From positions 248,001-312,000 of the forward strand of contig NZ_PPDK01000001.1 of the NCBI RefSeq assembly GCF_003074135.1: a stretch of 64,000 nt of DNA, in the 5' to 3' direction. Source of the stretch: Euzebya tangerina (GTDB taxonomy: Bacteria; Actinomycetota; Nitriliruptoria; Euzebyales; Euzebyaceae). Numbering within the stretch: position 1 is the first letter of the stretch; every line of letters begins with the position of its first letter. Shown in pieces: positions 16,961 through 25,875 of this stretch. The translations under genes were made by a program, and so were the position numbers. Under the pieces are notes generated by a model, which ran no database searches, was not told the DNA's origin, and saw nothing but the letters and a program-made list of their open reading frames with translations.

Positions 16961-17812
16961 GACCGTCCGCTCGGCGAAGCGGAACACCCGCTGCTCGGCG
17001 AAGGCCTTGACGGCACGCGAGAGCACGATCCGCTCGACGTCCCGACCGATGATCACGAGGTCCTCGGGGGTCTGGAGGTGGGAGACCCGGGCCACGTCCT
17101 GGTCGATGATCGGTCCCTCGTCCAGATCCGCGGTGACGAAGTGAGCGGTGGCGCCGATCAGCTTGACCCCTCGCTCCCAGGCCTGGTGGTAGGGCTTGGC
17201 CCCCTTGAAGCCCGGGAGGAAGGAGTGGTGGATGTTGATGGCGCGACCGTCGAGCTTCCGACAGAGGTCGTCGGAGAGGATCTGCATGTACCGCGCCAGC
17301 ACCACCAGTTCGGCACCGTGTTCGTCGACCAACTCGAGCAGACGACCCTCCGCCTGCGGCTTCGTCTCGCGCGTCACCGGAACGTGGACGAAGGGCACAC
17401 CGTACTGGGCAGCCACCGGCTGCAGGTCCCAGTGGTTGGAGACGACCGCTGCGACGTCCAGCGGCAACTCACCCGCGTGCCAGCGGTAGAGCAGGTCGCG
17501 CAGGCAGTGGTCGAACCTGCTGACCATGATGATGGTCCGCGTCCGGTGCTCGGCGGGGCGGATCTGCAGGCCACCGTCCCCCACGTTGACCGCGCTGCGA
17601 ACCGTGGCCTCGAGCTCCTCGACCAGGTCGTGATGGTCGCCGGTAGCGGCCAGGGTGAAGCGGGTCCGCATGCAGAACCGCTCGACGGACGGCTCGCTGA
17701 ACTGCACGTTGGAGAGGATGTTCCCACCGGACCCGGCGATCCCGGCCGTGACCGCAGCGACGATTCCTGGCTGATCCGGACAGTCGAGCGTGAGGATGTG
17801 GCTGGTCGTCAT
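16952..17812 (-). CDS. purU: Formyltetrahydrofolate deformylase PurU
   Basis: PurU hydrolyses 10-formyl-THF to formate and THF, balancing one-carbon pools and feeding formate to purine synthesis. The 286-residue protein has an N-terminal ACT domain (LTLDCPDQPGIVAAVTAGI) and a formyltransferase fold with the catalytic Asn-His pair in INIHHSFLPGFKGAKPY and the Asp in DLDEGPII. The length is typical. The start codon shares one base with the stop of the lycopene cyclase gene, so it is the second gene of that transcript. Confidence 0.95.
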   Translation of the reverse strand: MTTSHILTLDCPDQPGIVAAVTAGIAGSGGNILSNVQFSEPSVERFCMRTRFTLAATGDHHDLVEELEATVRSAVNVGDGGLQIRPAEHRTRTIIMVSRFDHCLRDLLYRWHAGELPLDVAAVVSNHWDLQPVAAQYGVPFVHVPVTRETKPQAEGRLLELVDEHGAELVVLARYMQILSDDLCRKLDGRAINIHHSFLPGFKGAKPYHQAWERGVKLIGATAHFVTADLDEGPIIDQDVARVSHLQTPEDLVIIGRDVERIVLSRAVKAFAEQRVFRFAERTVVF

Positions 17813-19035
17813 CAGCCCGATGGTGACACGGCCCGTGCGATGTGGTCACCCTGGGGAGGCAGGCCCCACCGCCACAGATGTCGGCGAAGCGGGTTGTCCG
17901 CGCGTCGGAAGATCTGCCACATGACGGCCATGAGAGCTCCGACATCGTTGCGGTCCGAGAGGTAGACCCGCTGCGCAGACGTCGGTAGGGAGAAGAAGAC
18001 GTCGAAGAAGTCCACCACGCCCGCCGCATCCAGGGCGAGTACCGCCTCGAGGCCACGCCGACGGAGGTGATGGACGACGAGGGCGGAGCGTGGCCACAGA
18101 ACCTCACGCACAGCCGCCGCGGCCTCGACCTCGTCGGGGAGACCCGCGATCAGGGCCTCGACGACGGCGTCGACCAGCATCAACGAGGCTCCCAGGCTGT
18201 AGCCCGTGGCCGGGTGCATGGTCGGCGCCGCCGCACCGAAGGCCACGACGGGGCCGACGCCGGCGGTCGGCGGGGTGTCCACGGGGAACCGAACCTGCTC
18301 CGCGTGGGCGGCCGACGTCTCGATGCCGCGAGCCCGCAGGCGGAGGTGCAGGCGACGCTCGAGCACCGGCACGGGCAGCGCAGGGCGGCGGGCCAGCGCA
18401 GTCTCCTCGAGCAGCACCAGCGGGGTGCCGTCCGCGGACTCACCCATCGGCACGGCGTAGAGGAACGAGGGCCAGCCGTTCTGGCCGTGGTCAGCACGCC
18501 AGTCCATGAAGGCCTGCGTGATCCCACCCTGGTCGGGCACGGTGATCCCGTACGCCGTCTGCTCGGCGCGCACACCGGCCGGAACACCGCCTGAGAGCAC
18601 GCGACGGGGGCCACTGCAGTCCACGATGACCCGCGTGTCGACCTCGGCGCCGCCGCCCAGGAGGAGCGTCGCCCCACGTGCACCCCGTCGGAAACTGATC
18701 GCCCGACTCGGGACGACGGTCACCCGCTCATGGGGGGCTGTCAGGGACGACTGGAGGCGGCGTGTGGACAGCATGGCGTAGGGCCGCTGGATGAGATGCT
18801 CACGTCGCGCGATCGCCCGTGGCGTGGCCATCGTCGCGGCGACGACCCCGTCCGGGAGCCACTCCGGCAGCTCATCGTGCCAGGCCCCGTAGGTTGCCGG
18901 CCAGGCTCGTCCTGCAGCCGGGTCGACGAGACAGACCTCGAGGCCGCGTGCAGCGGCTCGACGCGCGAGAGCGGATCCGGCGGGCCCGCCACCGGCCACG
19001 GCGACGTCGCAGGTGGTTCGGTCGGCCGACGACAT
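17812..19035 (-). CDS. FAD-dependent lycopene cyclase (CrtL/CrtY type)
   Basis: A 407-residue flavoprotein with an N-terminal dinucleotide fold (CDVAVAGGGPAGSALARR), FLYAVPMG, and VLLEETALA near the middle, the Glu pair being needed for cyclisation in this family, followed by FGAAAPTMHPATGYSLG. It should form ionone rings on lycopene. Start ATG 19035 has TACGAT eight bases upstream on the coding strand; 13 more codons are open upstream. It diverges from engB with only 37 bp between starts. No phytoene synthase or desaturase is in the window. Confidence 0.85.
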   Translation of the reverse strand: MSSADRTTCDVAVAGGGPAGSALARRAAARGLEVCLVDPAAGRAWPATYGAWHDELPEWLPDGVVAATMATPRAIARREHLIQRPYAMLSTRRLQSSLTAPHERVTVVPSRAISFRRGARGATLLLGGGAEVDTRVIVDCSGPRRVLSGGVPAGVRAEQTAYGITVPDQGGITQAFMDWRADHGQNGWPSFLYAVPMGESADGTPLVLLEETALARRPALPVPVLERRLHLRLRARGIETSAAHAEQVRFPVDTPPTAGVGPVVAFGAAAPTMHPATGYSLGASLMLVDAVVEALIAGLPDEVEAAAAVREVLWPRSALVVHHLRRRGLEAVLALDAAGVVDFFDVFFSLPTSAQRVYLSDRNDVGALMAVMWQIFRRADNPLRRHLWRWGLPPQGDHIARAVSPSG

Positions 19036-19072
19036 GAGCCACGATCGTAGAGGTCTCGGCAGACTGGTCGTC

Positions 19073-19681
19073 ATGGCAGGACAACTGCAACTGCGGTTCC
19101 GGATGTCGGTCGATGATCCCTCCGAGATGCCTCACTCGCGAGCCGAGGTTGCGGTGATCGGCCGTTCCAACGTGGGCAAGTCCTCGTTGGTCAACGCCCT
19201 GGCCCGCACGCCGGGGTTGGCCCGCACGTCCAAGACACCGGGGCGGACGCAGCTGCTCAACGTCTTCGACGCGACCACGGCATCGGGCGCCGTCGGAACC
19301 CTGGTGGACCTTCCGGGCTACGGCTACGCCAAGGCGCCAGCCGCCCTGCGCGTGCGGTGGCAGGAGCGCATGGAGGCCTACCTGCTGGACCGCGAGCCGC
19401 TCAGCATGATCATCAGCCTGATCGACGGCGCCGTCGGGCCGACTCGTCTGGACATCGCAACCGTTCGGTGGATGACCTACAACCACCTGCCCTTCACGGT
19501 CGTCGCCACCAAACAGGACAAGGTGAAGTCATCGAGGCGACAAGCGCGGCGGAGGGAGGTGGTGGCCGGCCTCGAGCTGCCGACAGATGTCGTCATGTGG
19601 GTCAGCGCGGAGCGCAACACCGGCATGGATCGACTTCGCGCCGCCACGGCTCGCTGGATCGAGCGCCCCAGCGGTGACTAG
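19073..19681 (+). CDS. engB: Ribosome-biogenesis GTP-binding protein YsxC/EngB
   Basis: A 202-residue small GTPase that helps assemble the large ribosomal subunit. G1 is GRSNVGKSS, G2 TSKTPGRTQ, G3 DLPGYGYAK, G4 TKQDK and G5 VSAE, all intact. ATG 19073 is chosen because the protein then begins just before the family's usual RFRMSV segment; earlier starts would overlap the divergent cyclase promoter. Length is standard. Confidence 0.94.
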   Translation: MAGQLQLRFRMSVDDPSEMPHSRAEVAVIGRSNVGKSSLVNALARTPGLARTSKTPGRTQLLNVFDATTASGAVGTLVDLPGYGYAKAPAALRVRWQERMEAYLLDREPLSMIISLIDGAVGPTRLDIATVRWMTYNHLPFTVVATKQDKVKSSRRQARRREVVAGLELPTDVVMWVSAERNTGMDRLRAATARWIERPSGD

Positions 19682-19834
19682 CCAGGCCTGCCCATTCACA
19701 CACTGTCCGTTCGGCGGTGAGGGCTCAGATTCAGGACACCATGAGTGGGTAGGTTTAGGCGGTGTCGAGCTCACACCCGAGTTCGATGAGTTGTGTGCCA
19801 GCAGCCCGCCGGCCCGTCAAAGAGAGTGATCACA

Positions 19835-20041
19835 GTGGTTCAAGGAACAGTCAAGTTTTTCAACGCCGAGAAGGGGTTCGGGTTCATCGCGCCGGACGGA
19901 GGTGGCGACGACGTCTTCGTCCACTTCTCCAACATCGTGGCAACGGGCTACAAGAGCCTCGACGACGGCCAACGGGTCGAGTTCGAGATCGGCCCGGGAC
20001 GCAAGGGCGACGAAGCTCGCGACGTGAAGCCGCTGGACTAG
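19835..20041 (+). CDS. Cold-shock domain protein
   Basis: A 68-residue CspA-type protein: [15 protein letters not shown] contains RNP1, and DVFVHFSNI is RNP2. It binds single-stranded RNA and DNA as a chaperone. GTG 19835 is chosen because the family begins MxxGTVKFFN; GAGAG lies a few bases upstream. The 150-bp gap before it may hold an untranslated leader, common for csp genes, but no defined structure was identified. A strong terminator follows 25 bp after the stop. Confidence 0.95.
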   Translation: MVQGTVKFFNAEKGFGFIAPDGGGDDVFVHFSNIVATGYKSLDDGQRVEFEIGPGRKGDEARDVKPLD

Positions 20042-20066
20042 GCGCGCCGTCCGCCAGCCGCCATTC

Positions 20067-20096
20067 GAAGGCCGACCCGTTCGAGGGTCGGCCTTC
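20067..20096 (+). terminator. Strong intrinsic terminator of the cold-shock gene
   Basis: GAAGGCCGACCC (20067-20078) pairs perfectly with GGGTCGGCCTTC (20085-20096) across a 6-nt loop, followed by GTCGTTG. The convergent serine hydrolase gene ends 28 bp beyond, so it may work in both directions. Confidence 0.85.
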
Positions 20097-20123
20097 GTCG
20101 TTGCTCCGGCGGTCCGGCTCTGC

Positions 20124-21476
20124 TCACAACCCGTCGATGATGTCGGAGAGCATCTCGTTGTACCCCAACTCCGACGACGGGATCTGCGGCGTGAATCCCA
20201 TGCGAACAACCACCAGCTCTTCGGATGGGACGACGAAGACCCGCTGACCGTCATGTCCGGAGGCCCAGAAGGCATCTGCCGGCACATCGGGCAGCACGAG
20301 GTCGCCGTCACCCGTGTCGTTGGCCCACCAGTGCGCAGCGTGGCCGGCGTCCTCCCCCTCCGCGGCGCGACTCTCGCTGGAGTACTCGACCCACTCCGGC
20401 GGCAGGAGCTGCTCGCCCTGCCACGATCCGCCGTCGGCGAACCAGAGTCCGAAACGCGCCCAGTCGCGAGGGGTCGCCCACAGGTAGGAGGAGCAGACCA
20501 GGTCGCCGCTCGCGTCCGGCTCCAGCACGGCGGTGTGCATCCCCAGGGGTCGGAACACCAGCTCGTGGGCCAGCGCCTCACCGGTGCCGGTCTCGGTGTG
20601 CAGGATGTCGCAGATGATGTTCGTCGTGCCGCTGGAGTACTGGGTGACCGAGCCGATGTCGCTCTCCAGGGGGAGGTCTGCTGCGTAGGCCCCCATGTCG
20701 GTCTGGCGGTACAACATCTCGGTCACGGGCGTGCCGAGGGCATAGGTCTCGTCCCACTCGAGCCCACTGGCCATGTGCAGCAGGTCGTCGAGGGTGATCG
20801 CGGCCCGATCGCCCGTCCAGGCCGACACCAGGTTGTCCTGGTCGAGGGTGAGGACGCCGTCGGCCACGAGACGGCCGACCATCGCGTTGGTGACCGACTT
20901 CGCCATGGACCACCCCAACTGGGGCGTGTCGGCGTCGAAGCCGTCGGCGTAGCGCTCGGCGACGATCTGGCCCTCGTGGACGACCACGACCGCTCGTGCC
21001 CCGACGGCACGGCCCGCTGGGTCATCTTCGGCGAACGCCGAGTCGAGAGCCGCTTCCAGGGCGGCGCTGTCGACGTCAGCCGGTGGCGGGGGGACGGTCT
21101 CACCCAGCGGCCACACCTCGTCCGCCACGATCTCCACCGGGTCGGGGCTGGTCAGGGTGGGACGCTCGTCGGCCAAGGTGCATCCGAGGCCGGGCGTGTG
21201 CCACGCAGTCTGGCCGAACAGCCCGAACAGGGCCGCCGATGCGGTTCCCTCCGACTCATCGACGCTGGTCGACATGAGCGGAACCAAGGGGTTCGGCGGA
21301 AGATCTGCGGCCGGAGCCTCGACGCCACGCCCAGCCAGCAAACGAACGGCGCAGGCGTTGTGTGCGGCGTAGCCGGTGGCGGTCTCGAGGAGGGGGCGGG
21401 CGTAGAGCAGGACACCCGCCACGATGAGCACGACGGCGACGCCTGAACCCAACAGGACCTTCCGCGCGCGGCTCAT
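20124..21476 (-). CDS. Membrane-anchored beta-lactamase-family serine hydrolase
   Basis: A 450-residue protein with an N-terminal signal anchor (VLLGSGVAVVLIVAGVLLYA) and an extracytoplasmic serine beta-lactamase/esterase domain (COG1680 type). The nucleophile motif SxxK is SMAK, the Tyr motif is YSSG, and the third motif is HDG in ASGHDGQRVFVV. Such proteins are esterases, D-aminopeptidases or amide hydrolases; the substrate is unknown. ATG 21476 has TACGGT seven bases upstream on the coding strand. Confidence 0.85.
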   Translation of the reverse strand: MSRARKVLLGSGVAVVLIVAGVLLYARPLLETATGYAAHNACAVRLLAGRGVEAPAADLPPNPLVPLMSTSVDESEGTASAALFGLFGQTAWHTPGLGCTLADERPTLTSPDPVEIVADEVWPLGETVPPPPADVDSAALEAALDSAFAEDDPAGRAVGARAVVVVHEGQIVAERYADGFDADTPQLGWSMAKSVTNAMVGRLVADGVLTLDQDNLVSAWTGDRAAITLDDLLHMASGLEWDETYALGTPVTEMLYRQTDMGAYAADLPLESDIGSVTQYSSGTTNIICDILHTETGTGEALAHELVFRPLGMHTAVLEPDASGDLVCSSYLWATPRDWARFGLWFADGGSWQGEQLLPPEWVEYSSESRAAEGEDAGHAAHWWANDTGDGDLVLPDVPADAFWASGHDGQRVFVVPSEELVVVRMGFTPQIPSSELGYNEMLSDIIDGL

Positions 21477-21499
21477 GGCGGCAACCGTACCCCCCACTC

Positions 21500-23005
21500 T
21501 CAGCGGTTGAAGCCGCGAGACTCCGCGACGATCTGGTGACCGATCATGTCAGCCTTCGATGCCAGTTCGTCGGCGCGCGCCAAGTCGGTCGCCAGGAGTC
21601 GTTGCGCCTCGGCCAGCATCTGACCGGCGCTCTGGAGGCGAACCTTGGCCTCTCGGCTCCAGCCGATCAGGCCGAGACCGCTGGCCGCCGTCGCGCGGTT
21701 GATGGCCCACGTGGCGTCCTGGATCTTCCGGGCGACGTGGCCGTGGTAGGCCTGCGTTCGTTGCTGATCGCTCCGGGCACCGAACAGCACCGCATCGGTG
21801 ACCGAATCGATCTCCCGCAGTCGCGCGCAGGCGACGAACGGGTCGGCACGGCCGCTGGCAGCCATCGCCTCGGTCTGGGCCAAGGTCTCGGCCGCTCGCT
21901 GCAACTGCGCCCCGTGGGCTGGCGAGACCTGCGGGCGGTGCTGCGCCACGAATGCGCGGGCCGCCTCCAGGCTGCGGACGGCCTCGGCGTGCAGGGCCGG
22001 GTAGGCCCGGATGGCGGCCTCGAGATCCTGCCGCAGGGTGTGGACGCTCGTGTTCAACTGGTCCAGCCTGGCCAGGTCGGCCTCGACGCCTGCCAATGAT
22101 TCCTCGGCGCGGGCGAAGCTCTGGACGTCCATCGTGAGGGCCTGGCGGGCATGATCGAGCCCGGTATGGGCCTGCCGGATGAGCGCGGTCGCCTGAGCTG
22201 GCGAGTCCGCCAGACCGTCCCAGACGGACGGGGCGAAGCGGTCGCGAATGGCGTGCAGACCGTCATTGATGTCCTGGATGGTCTGGGATGCGCCGTCCGC
22301 CCGCGCCATCAGCGCCGCATGCCGACGAAGCAGGTCGGCCCGGCGTGCGCCCAACCCTCGAGCCTGCCCGAGGACGTGATCAACTGACTCGCTGACCCGG
22401 CGGAGCGTCGTCGTCGCCTCCCACAGCTGTGCGCCGGCCAGTGTCCGGCGAGCCACCTCCAGCTGCCGACCGTCGGTCTCCAGCCGGTCAGTCAGGTGGT
22501 CGACCCCGAAGCCGATGGCGCGGGCGTCCTCGATCGCCTGCGCGGCCGCCTCCATCCGGTCCTCGATCTGCCCGAGCAGGGCGGCGCTCCCGCTCTCCGC
22601 CCGCTCTGCCGCGTGGACCACACCCGACAGCTCGGCAATCGCCTGACCGGCCTGGTCGATGATCCCAGCGACTCGGCTCCAGCCGTCACGGACGGCGTGG
22701 GCGACCGGCACCGAGTCGAGCTCGGGCTCCTCATCGGCTTCGATGCGGACGTAGGCCGAGGTGGCCAACTGGACCGCGTCCGCGGCGGCCCGCCGATACT
22801 CCTCGAGTTGGATGGCAAAGCCGTCGTCCGGTCCCAGACGTCCCTGCAGCACGACGACATCCGAGACCACGTCGGTCCATCGACCGTCGAGGGTGAGGTA
22901 GCCGTTGCGGACGTGGGAGCGGACGTCCTCGACCTGCTCTCGGGCATCACGCAGATGGGCCGATCCGGAGAACGGCCCGCCCAGGAACGAGGCGACGGCG
23001 AGCAT
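21500..23005 (-). CDS. Helical, coiled-coil protein of unknown function
   Basis: A 501-residue protein that is almost entirely predicted helix, rich in Ala, Arg, Glu and Gln, with many heptad-like stretches and no enzyme motif. It resembles the long helical C-terminal parts seen in actinobacterial TPM-domain proteins, but the TPM domain itself is not recognised here. ATG 23005 lies ten bases after TAGGCT on the coding strand. It diverges from the orphan ABC ATPase (43 bp) and reads toward the serine hydrolase. Function is not assigned. Confidence 0.7.
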   Translation of the reverse strand: MLAVASFLGGPFSGSAHLRDAREQVEDVRSHVRNGYLTLDGRWTDVVSDVVVLQGRLGPDDGFAIQLEEYRRAAADAVQLATSAYVRIEADEEPELDSVPVAHAVRDGWSRVAGIIDQAGQAIAELSGVVHAAERAESGSAALLGQIEDRMEAAAQAIEDARAIGFGVDHLTDRLETDGRQLEVARRTLAGAQLWEATTTLRRVSESVDHVLGQARGLGARRADLLRRHAALMARADGASQTIQDINDGLHAIRDRFAPSVWDGLADSPAQATALIRQAHTGLDHARQALTMDVQSFARAEESLAGVEADLARLDQLNTSVHTLRQDLEAAIRAYPALHAEAVRSLEAARAFVAQHRPQVSPAHGAQLQRAAETLAQTEAMAASGRADPFVACARLREIDSVTDAVLFGARSDQQRTQAYHGHVARKIQDATWAINRATAASGLGLIGWSREAKVRLQSAGQMLAEAQRLLATDLARADELASKADMIGHQIVAESRGFNR

Positions 23006-23047
23006 GCGCGGGTGGAGCCTACGTGGGAGACGGTGATACTGGAGGGC

Positions 23048-24163
23048 GTGGCCACCATCACCCTGGAAGGGATCCGCCGGGTGCACCCGGACGGGACAGC
23101 CGCGCTCGACGGCATCGATCTGCACGTCGAGGACGGTGAGTTCCTGGGCGTCATCGGCCCCTCGGGGGCCGGCAAGTCGACCTTGCTGCGAGTCATCGCC
23201 GGCTTGGAGGAGCCGTCGGCCGGAGTGGTGCGCCTGGACGGTCAGGACGTCGAGGGCATGCGGATGAAGGACCGCAACCTGGCCATGGTGTCGCAGTCGC
23301 AGAACCTGCTGAGCTTCCTCGACGTGGCGGGGAACGTGGCGCTGCCGCTCGAGTTCCAGAAGAAGTCGGCACAAGAGGTGGACCGGCGCACGGGCCAGGA
23401 GCGGCGGTCATTCCGCCTGGGCTCGATCTGGGGGAAGAAGGCCAGTGCGCTGTCCGGTGGGGACGCGCAGCGCACGGCTCTGGCGCGTGCCATGGTCCGG
23501 GCGCCCCGGGCACTGCTGGCCGACGAACCCCTCCAGCTGCTGGATCCACCGTCTGCGAACGAGCTGCGCCGCGAGATGCATCGCGTCCAGCGCGAGCATC
23601 ACCTGACCATGATCTACACCACCAACGACCACAACCAGGTACTGGGGATCGCTGATCGGGTCGCGGTGATCCGGCGTGGCCGGCTGGTGCAGGTGGGCCC
23701 GCCGGAGGAGTTGCTGCACCGCCCGGTGTCGAGCTACGTGGCCGGGTTCGTCGGCGAGCCGGCGATGACGATGGTGACCGCCCGACTGGGCGATGAGAGT
23801 GGCCTGGGGCGGCTGTGGTTCGGCCAGCAGTGGGTGCGCTTCCCCGGCGGCCTGCCGGGTCCGCTGCGGGATCGCGTCGGCCAGGAGGTTCTGGTTGGGG
23901 CGCGGCCGGACCGGCTGCGCGGCTCGGAACTGGTTGACCCCGTCGACGCCCGGCTCGAGGGCACCGTGGTCACGGTGCAACGGCTGGGACCTTACGACCT
24001 GGTGGAGGTCCGCGTGTCGACCGGCGTCTGGCAAGCCACGTTCGACAGCGATCGTCGCGTCCAGCCGGGCGATCAGGTCGAGGTCACCGTGGACGTCCGC
24101 GGTCTGACCGTCTTCTCGCGGAACGGTGCGAGCGCCCTGTGGCACGCAGACGAGCCGGGGTGA
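23048..24163 (+). CDS. Orphan ABC ATPase with TOBE-like C terminus and divergent motifs
   Basis: A 371-residue ATPase built like MalK/UgpC: nucleotide-binding domain to about residue 240, then a TOBE-like barrel. Walker A GPSGAGKST is normal. Other motifs diverge: the signature reads LSGGDAQR, Walker B ALLADEP is followed by LQLLD rather than SNLD, and the H-loop reads TTNDHNQ with no His at the usual place. No permease or binding protein is adjacent. It may be a weakened transporter ATPase or have another role. GTG 23048 gives the usual N terminus and has GATACT seven bases upstream. Confidence 0.8.
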   Translation: MATITLEGIRRVHPDGTAALDGIDLHVEDGEFLGVIGPSGAGKSTLLRVIAGLEEPSAGVVRLDGQDVEGMRMKDRNLAMVSQSQNLLSFLDVAGNVALPLEFQKKSAQEVDRRTGQERRSFRLGSIWGKKASALSGGDAQRTALARAMVRAPRALLADEPLQLLDPPSANELRREMHRVQREHHLTMIYTTNDHNQVLGIADRVAVIRRGRLVQVGPPEELLHRPVSSYVAGFVGEPAMTMVTARLGDESGLGRLWFGQQWVRFPGGLPGPLRDRVGQEVLVGARPDRLRGSELVDPVDARLEGTVVTVQRLGPYDLVEVRVSTGVWQATFDSDRRVQPGDQVEVTVDVRGLTVFSRNGASALWHADEPG

Positions 24164-24250
24164 CAGCTCCCCGGGTATGAACGTCGCCCCGCCGGGCAGG
24201 CCGACGAGGCGAAGCTGGGATTCGTGGGATCTGGGGTGACTGCGGGCGTC

Positions 24251-24820
24251 CTAGGGCGCGGACAGGTAGCGACCGCATGAGGGCCACGCGCCAGGTCCCT
24301 GGGGGCGGTTGTTGCCATGCCCGTAGAAGGCGACGCGCTCCGCGATGTCGATCTGCTGCTCGGGCAATGCCTGGTGGGCGTAGGCTGCGTACTCCGTTCC
24401 GCCGAAGGCACGCCACGTCGAGGGGCTGAACTGCAGGCCTCCGTCGAAGCCGGAGCCACCGTTGTAGCCCCAGCGCCAGGTGGACTCGCAGAACGCAACG
24501 CGGTCCCACATGGCGCGTCGGGCGGGGTCGTACCGGCCCGGCCACTGGACGGCGATCAACTCGCGGTTGTCCGCGCCGCCGTCGGGCAGGCGCTGATAGG
24601 CGATGCCGAGGCGGCACTCGCCGCCCCCGCCACGGGTGAAGTGGGTGGGGCAGTGCTCGTAGACGCACCCGTAGGTCTCGCAGCCCGGGTTCTGCTCGGG
24701 GGCCGCAGCGCGAGCTGGGGAAGCGGGAAGCAACTGGACCGCCGTCGCCACGACGAGCACCAGGAACCCCTGGACCAACCGAGAGCGAAAGTTATCGTAG
24801 TGCTTGCTTTGGTTAAACAT
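24251..24820 (-). CDS. Secreted Rpf-like transglycosylase
   Basis: A 189-residue exported protein. A signal peptide (VQGFLVLVVATAVQLLPASPARA) precedes a Cys-rich segment and a C-terminal resuscitation-promoting-factor domain: WDRVAFCESTWRWGYN with the catalytic Glu after Cys, and FDGGLQFSPSTWRAFGG. Rpf enzymes cleave peptidoglycan and help dormant actinobacteria resume growth. The spacing of CES to GGLQFSPSTW matches the family. ATG 24820 starts an ordinary signal peptide; a longer frame upstream adds no hydrophobic segment. Confidence 0.85.
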   Translation of the reverse strand: MFNQSKHYDNFRSRLVQGFLVLVVATAVQLLPASPARAAAPEQNPGCETYGCVYEHCPTHFTRGGGGECRLGIAYQRLPDGGADNRELIAVQWPGRYDPARRAMWDRVAFCESTWRWGYNGGSGFDGGLQFSPSTWRAFGGTEYAAYAHQALPEQQIDIAERVAFYGHGNNRPQGPGAWPSCGRYLSAP

Positions 24821-24926
24821 GTGCACTACCGTATGAAGCAGACGACCGGCGTCACCCATCCCATCTGGGTCCATCGGTCAACTGTCTGATCGGGAACGTT
24901 TGGGACAGGTCAAGCCGGTCCGCGGC

Positions 24927-25694
24927 TCACTCCCAGAGCGGGCTGTCCATGATGTCCGGACACCCCTCCATGCCGTGTTGCCAGTAGTCGTCGCGCCCGG
25001 CGTCGAGGCGGACCGCGTCTGCTGGCGAGCGCTGGATGGGCCCCTGGTAGAGGACGTCGTTCGGATCGTCGAAGACGTGACCGGTGCCCGTCGAATGGGG
25101 CGCGCAGTCCATGACCGCCCCCATCCCGTGCACCAACTCGTGTGCCACGGTGTGACTGGCGTGCGAACCCCACGTCGAGAAGGTGGTCGGCTCGAAGCCC
25201 CGACAGTTGCCCAGGAAGATCACGATCCCGGTCGGACCGCCCAGGCCGCAGGTCTGTGGACCGTGGTCGAGCAGTTCGGTGCGAACGTCGGCCATCACGA
25301 CGGGAAAGACGTCGGACCGGAGGGCCTGCGGCACGATCTCGGTCAGGATCCGGAGGTAGGCGGCCCGTGCGTCTCCGCGTAGTTCACCGGTGGTCGCCTG
25401 GAGGTCCACGACGTAGCCGAAGTCGACGTCGCCCCGCAACGTTTCGCCGGTCTGCCCCTCCAACCAGTCCACGGCAAGGGTGGCCTCGTGGACCGCAGCA
25501 TCAGCCAGTCCGTAGTTCGGCGTGTGGTCACCGGGGACCGCAACGAACAGTTGGATCTCACTGAACGCGGACAGCCCGTCGTCCGTTTGCACGGCGGCTC
25601 CCACCAGCGCCAGCAGTCCCACCACCAGGACGACCAGCGACAGCGCGGTCCTGCTCGGGCGCGCCTGAGCCTCCCAGGTGGTGTCATCCGTCAC
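24927..25694 (-). CDS. Membrane-anchored or secreted zinc metalloprotease
   Basis: A 255-residue protein with one N-terminal hydrophobic helix (LSLVVLVVGLLALVGAAV) and an outward domain carrying the zinc motif HTVAHELVHGMGAV. Four or more Cys flank the site, suggesting disulfides. The motif has the extended HExxHxxG form of metzincins, but a third His and Met-turn cannot be placed with certainty. The substrate is unknown. GTG 25694 is taken as the start; further starts lie upstream. Confidence 0.65.
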   Translation of the reverse strand: MTDDTTWEAQARPSRTALSLVVLVVGLLALVGAAVQTDDGLSAFSEIQLFVAVPGDHTPNYGLADAAVHEATLAVDWLEGQTGETLRGDVDFGYVVDLQATTGELRGDARAAYLRILTEIVPQALRSDVFPVVMADVRTELLDHGPQTCGLGGPTGIVIFLGNCRGFEPTTFSTWGSHASHTVAHELVHGMGAVMDCAPHSTGTGHVFDDPNDVLYQGPIQRSPADAVRLDAGRDDYWQHGMEGCPDIMDSPLWE

Positions 25695-25875
25695 CCAGCC
25701 TGTATCGGCACGCGCCGCTGTGGCTTGACCCGAGCAGTCCCTGTGCGTGGCCGACAACACGCCGGCCTGATCACCGCCACCGACGACGTACTACGCTGAT
25801 CACACGAGCCCGATGGCAGCCAGGACACCAACCGACACAGACTTGACCGACGAATCCGCAGGGGAAGGGGTGGAC

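Noticed and set aside
20079..20084. GTTCGA, as in a tRNA T-loop
   Set aside because: It is the loop of the cold-shock terminator; no cloverleaf arms surround it. No tRNA was found in the window.
22496..23047. N-terminal extension of the orphan ABC ATPase
   Set aside because: It is antisense to the helical protein gene and would add about 180 residues before a normal ATPase N terminus.
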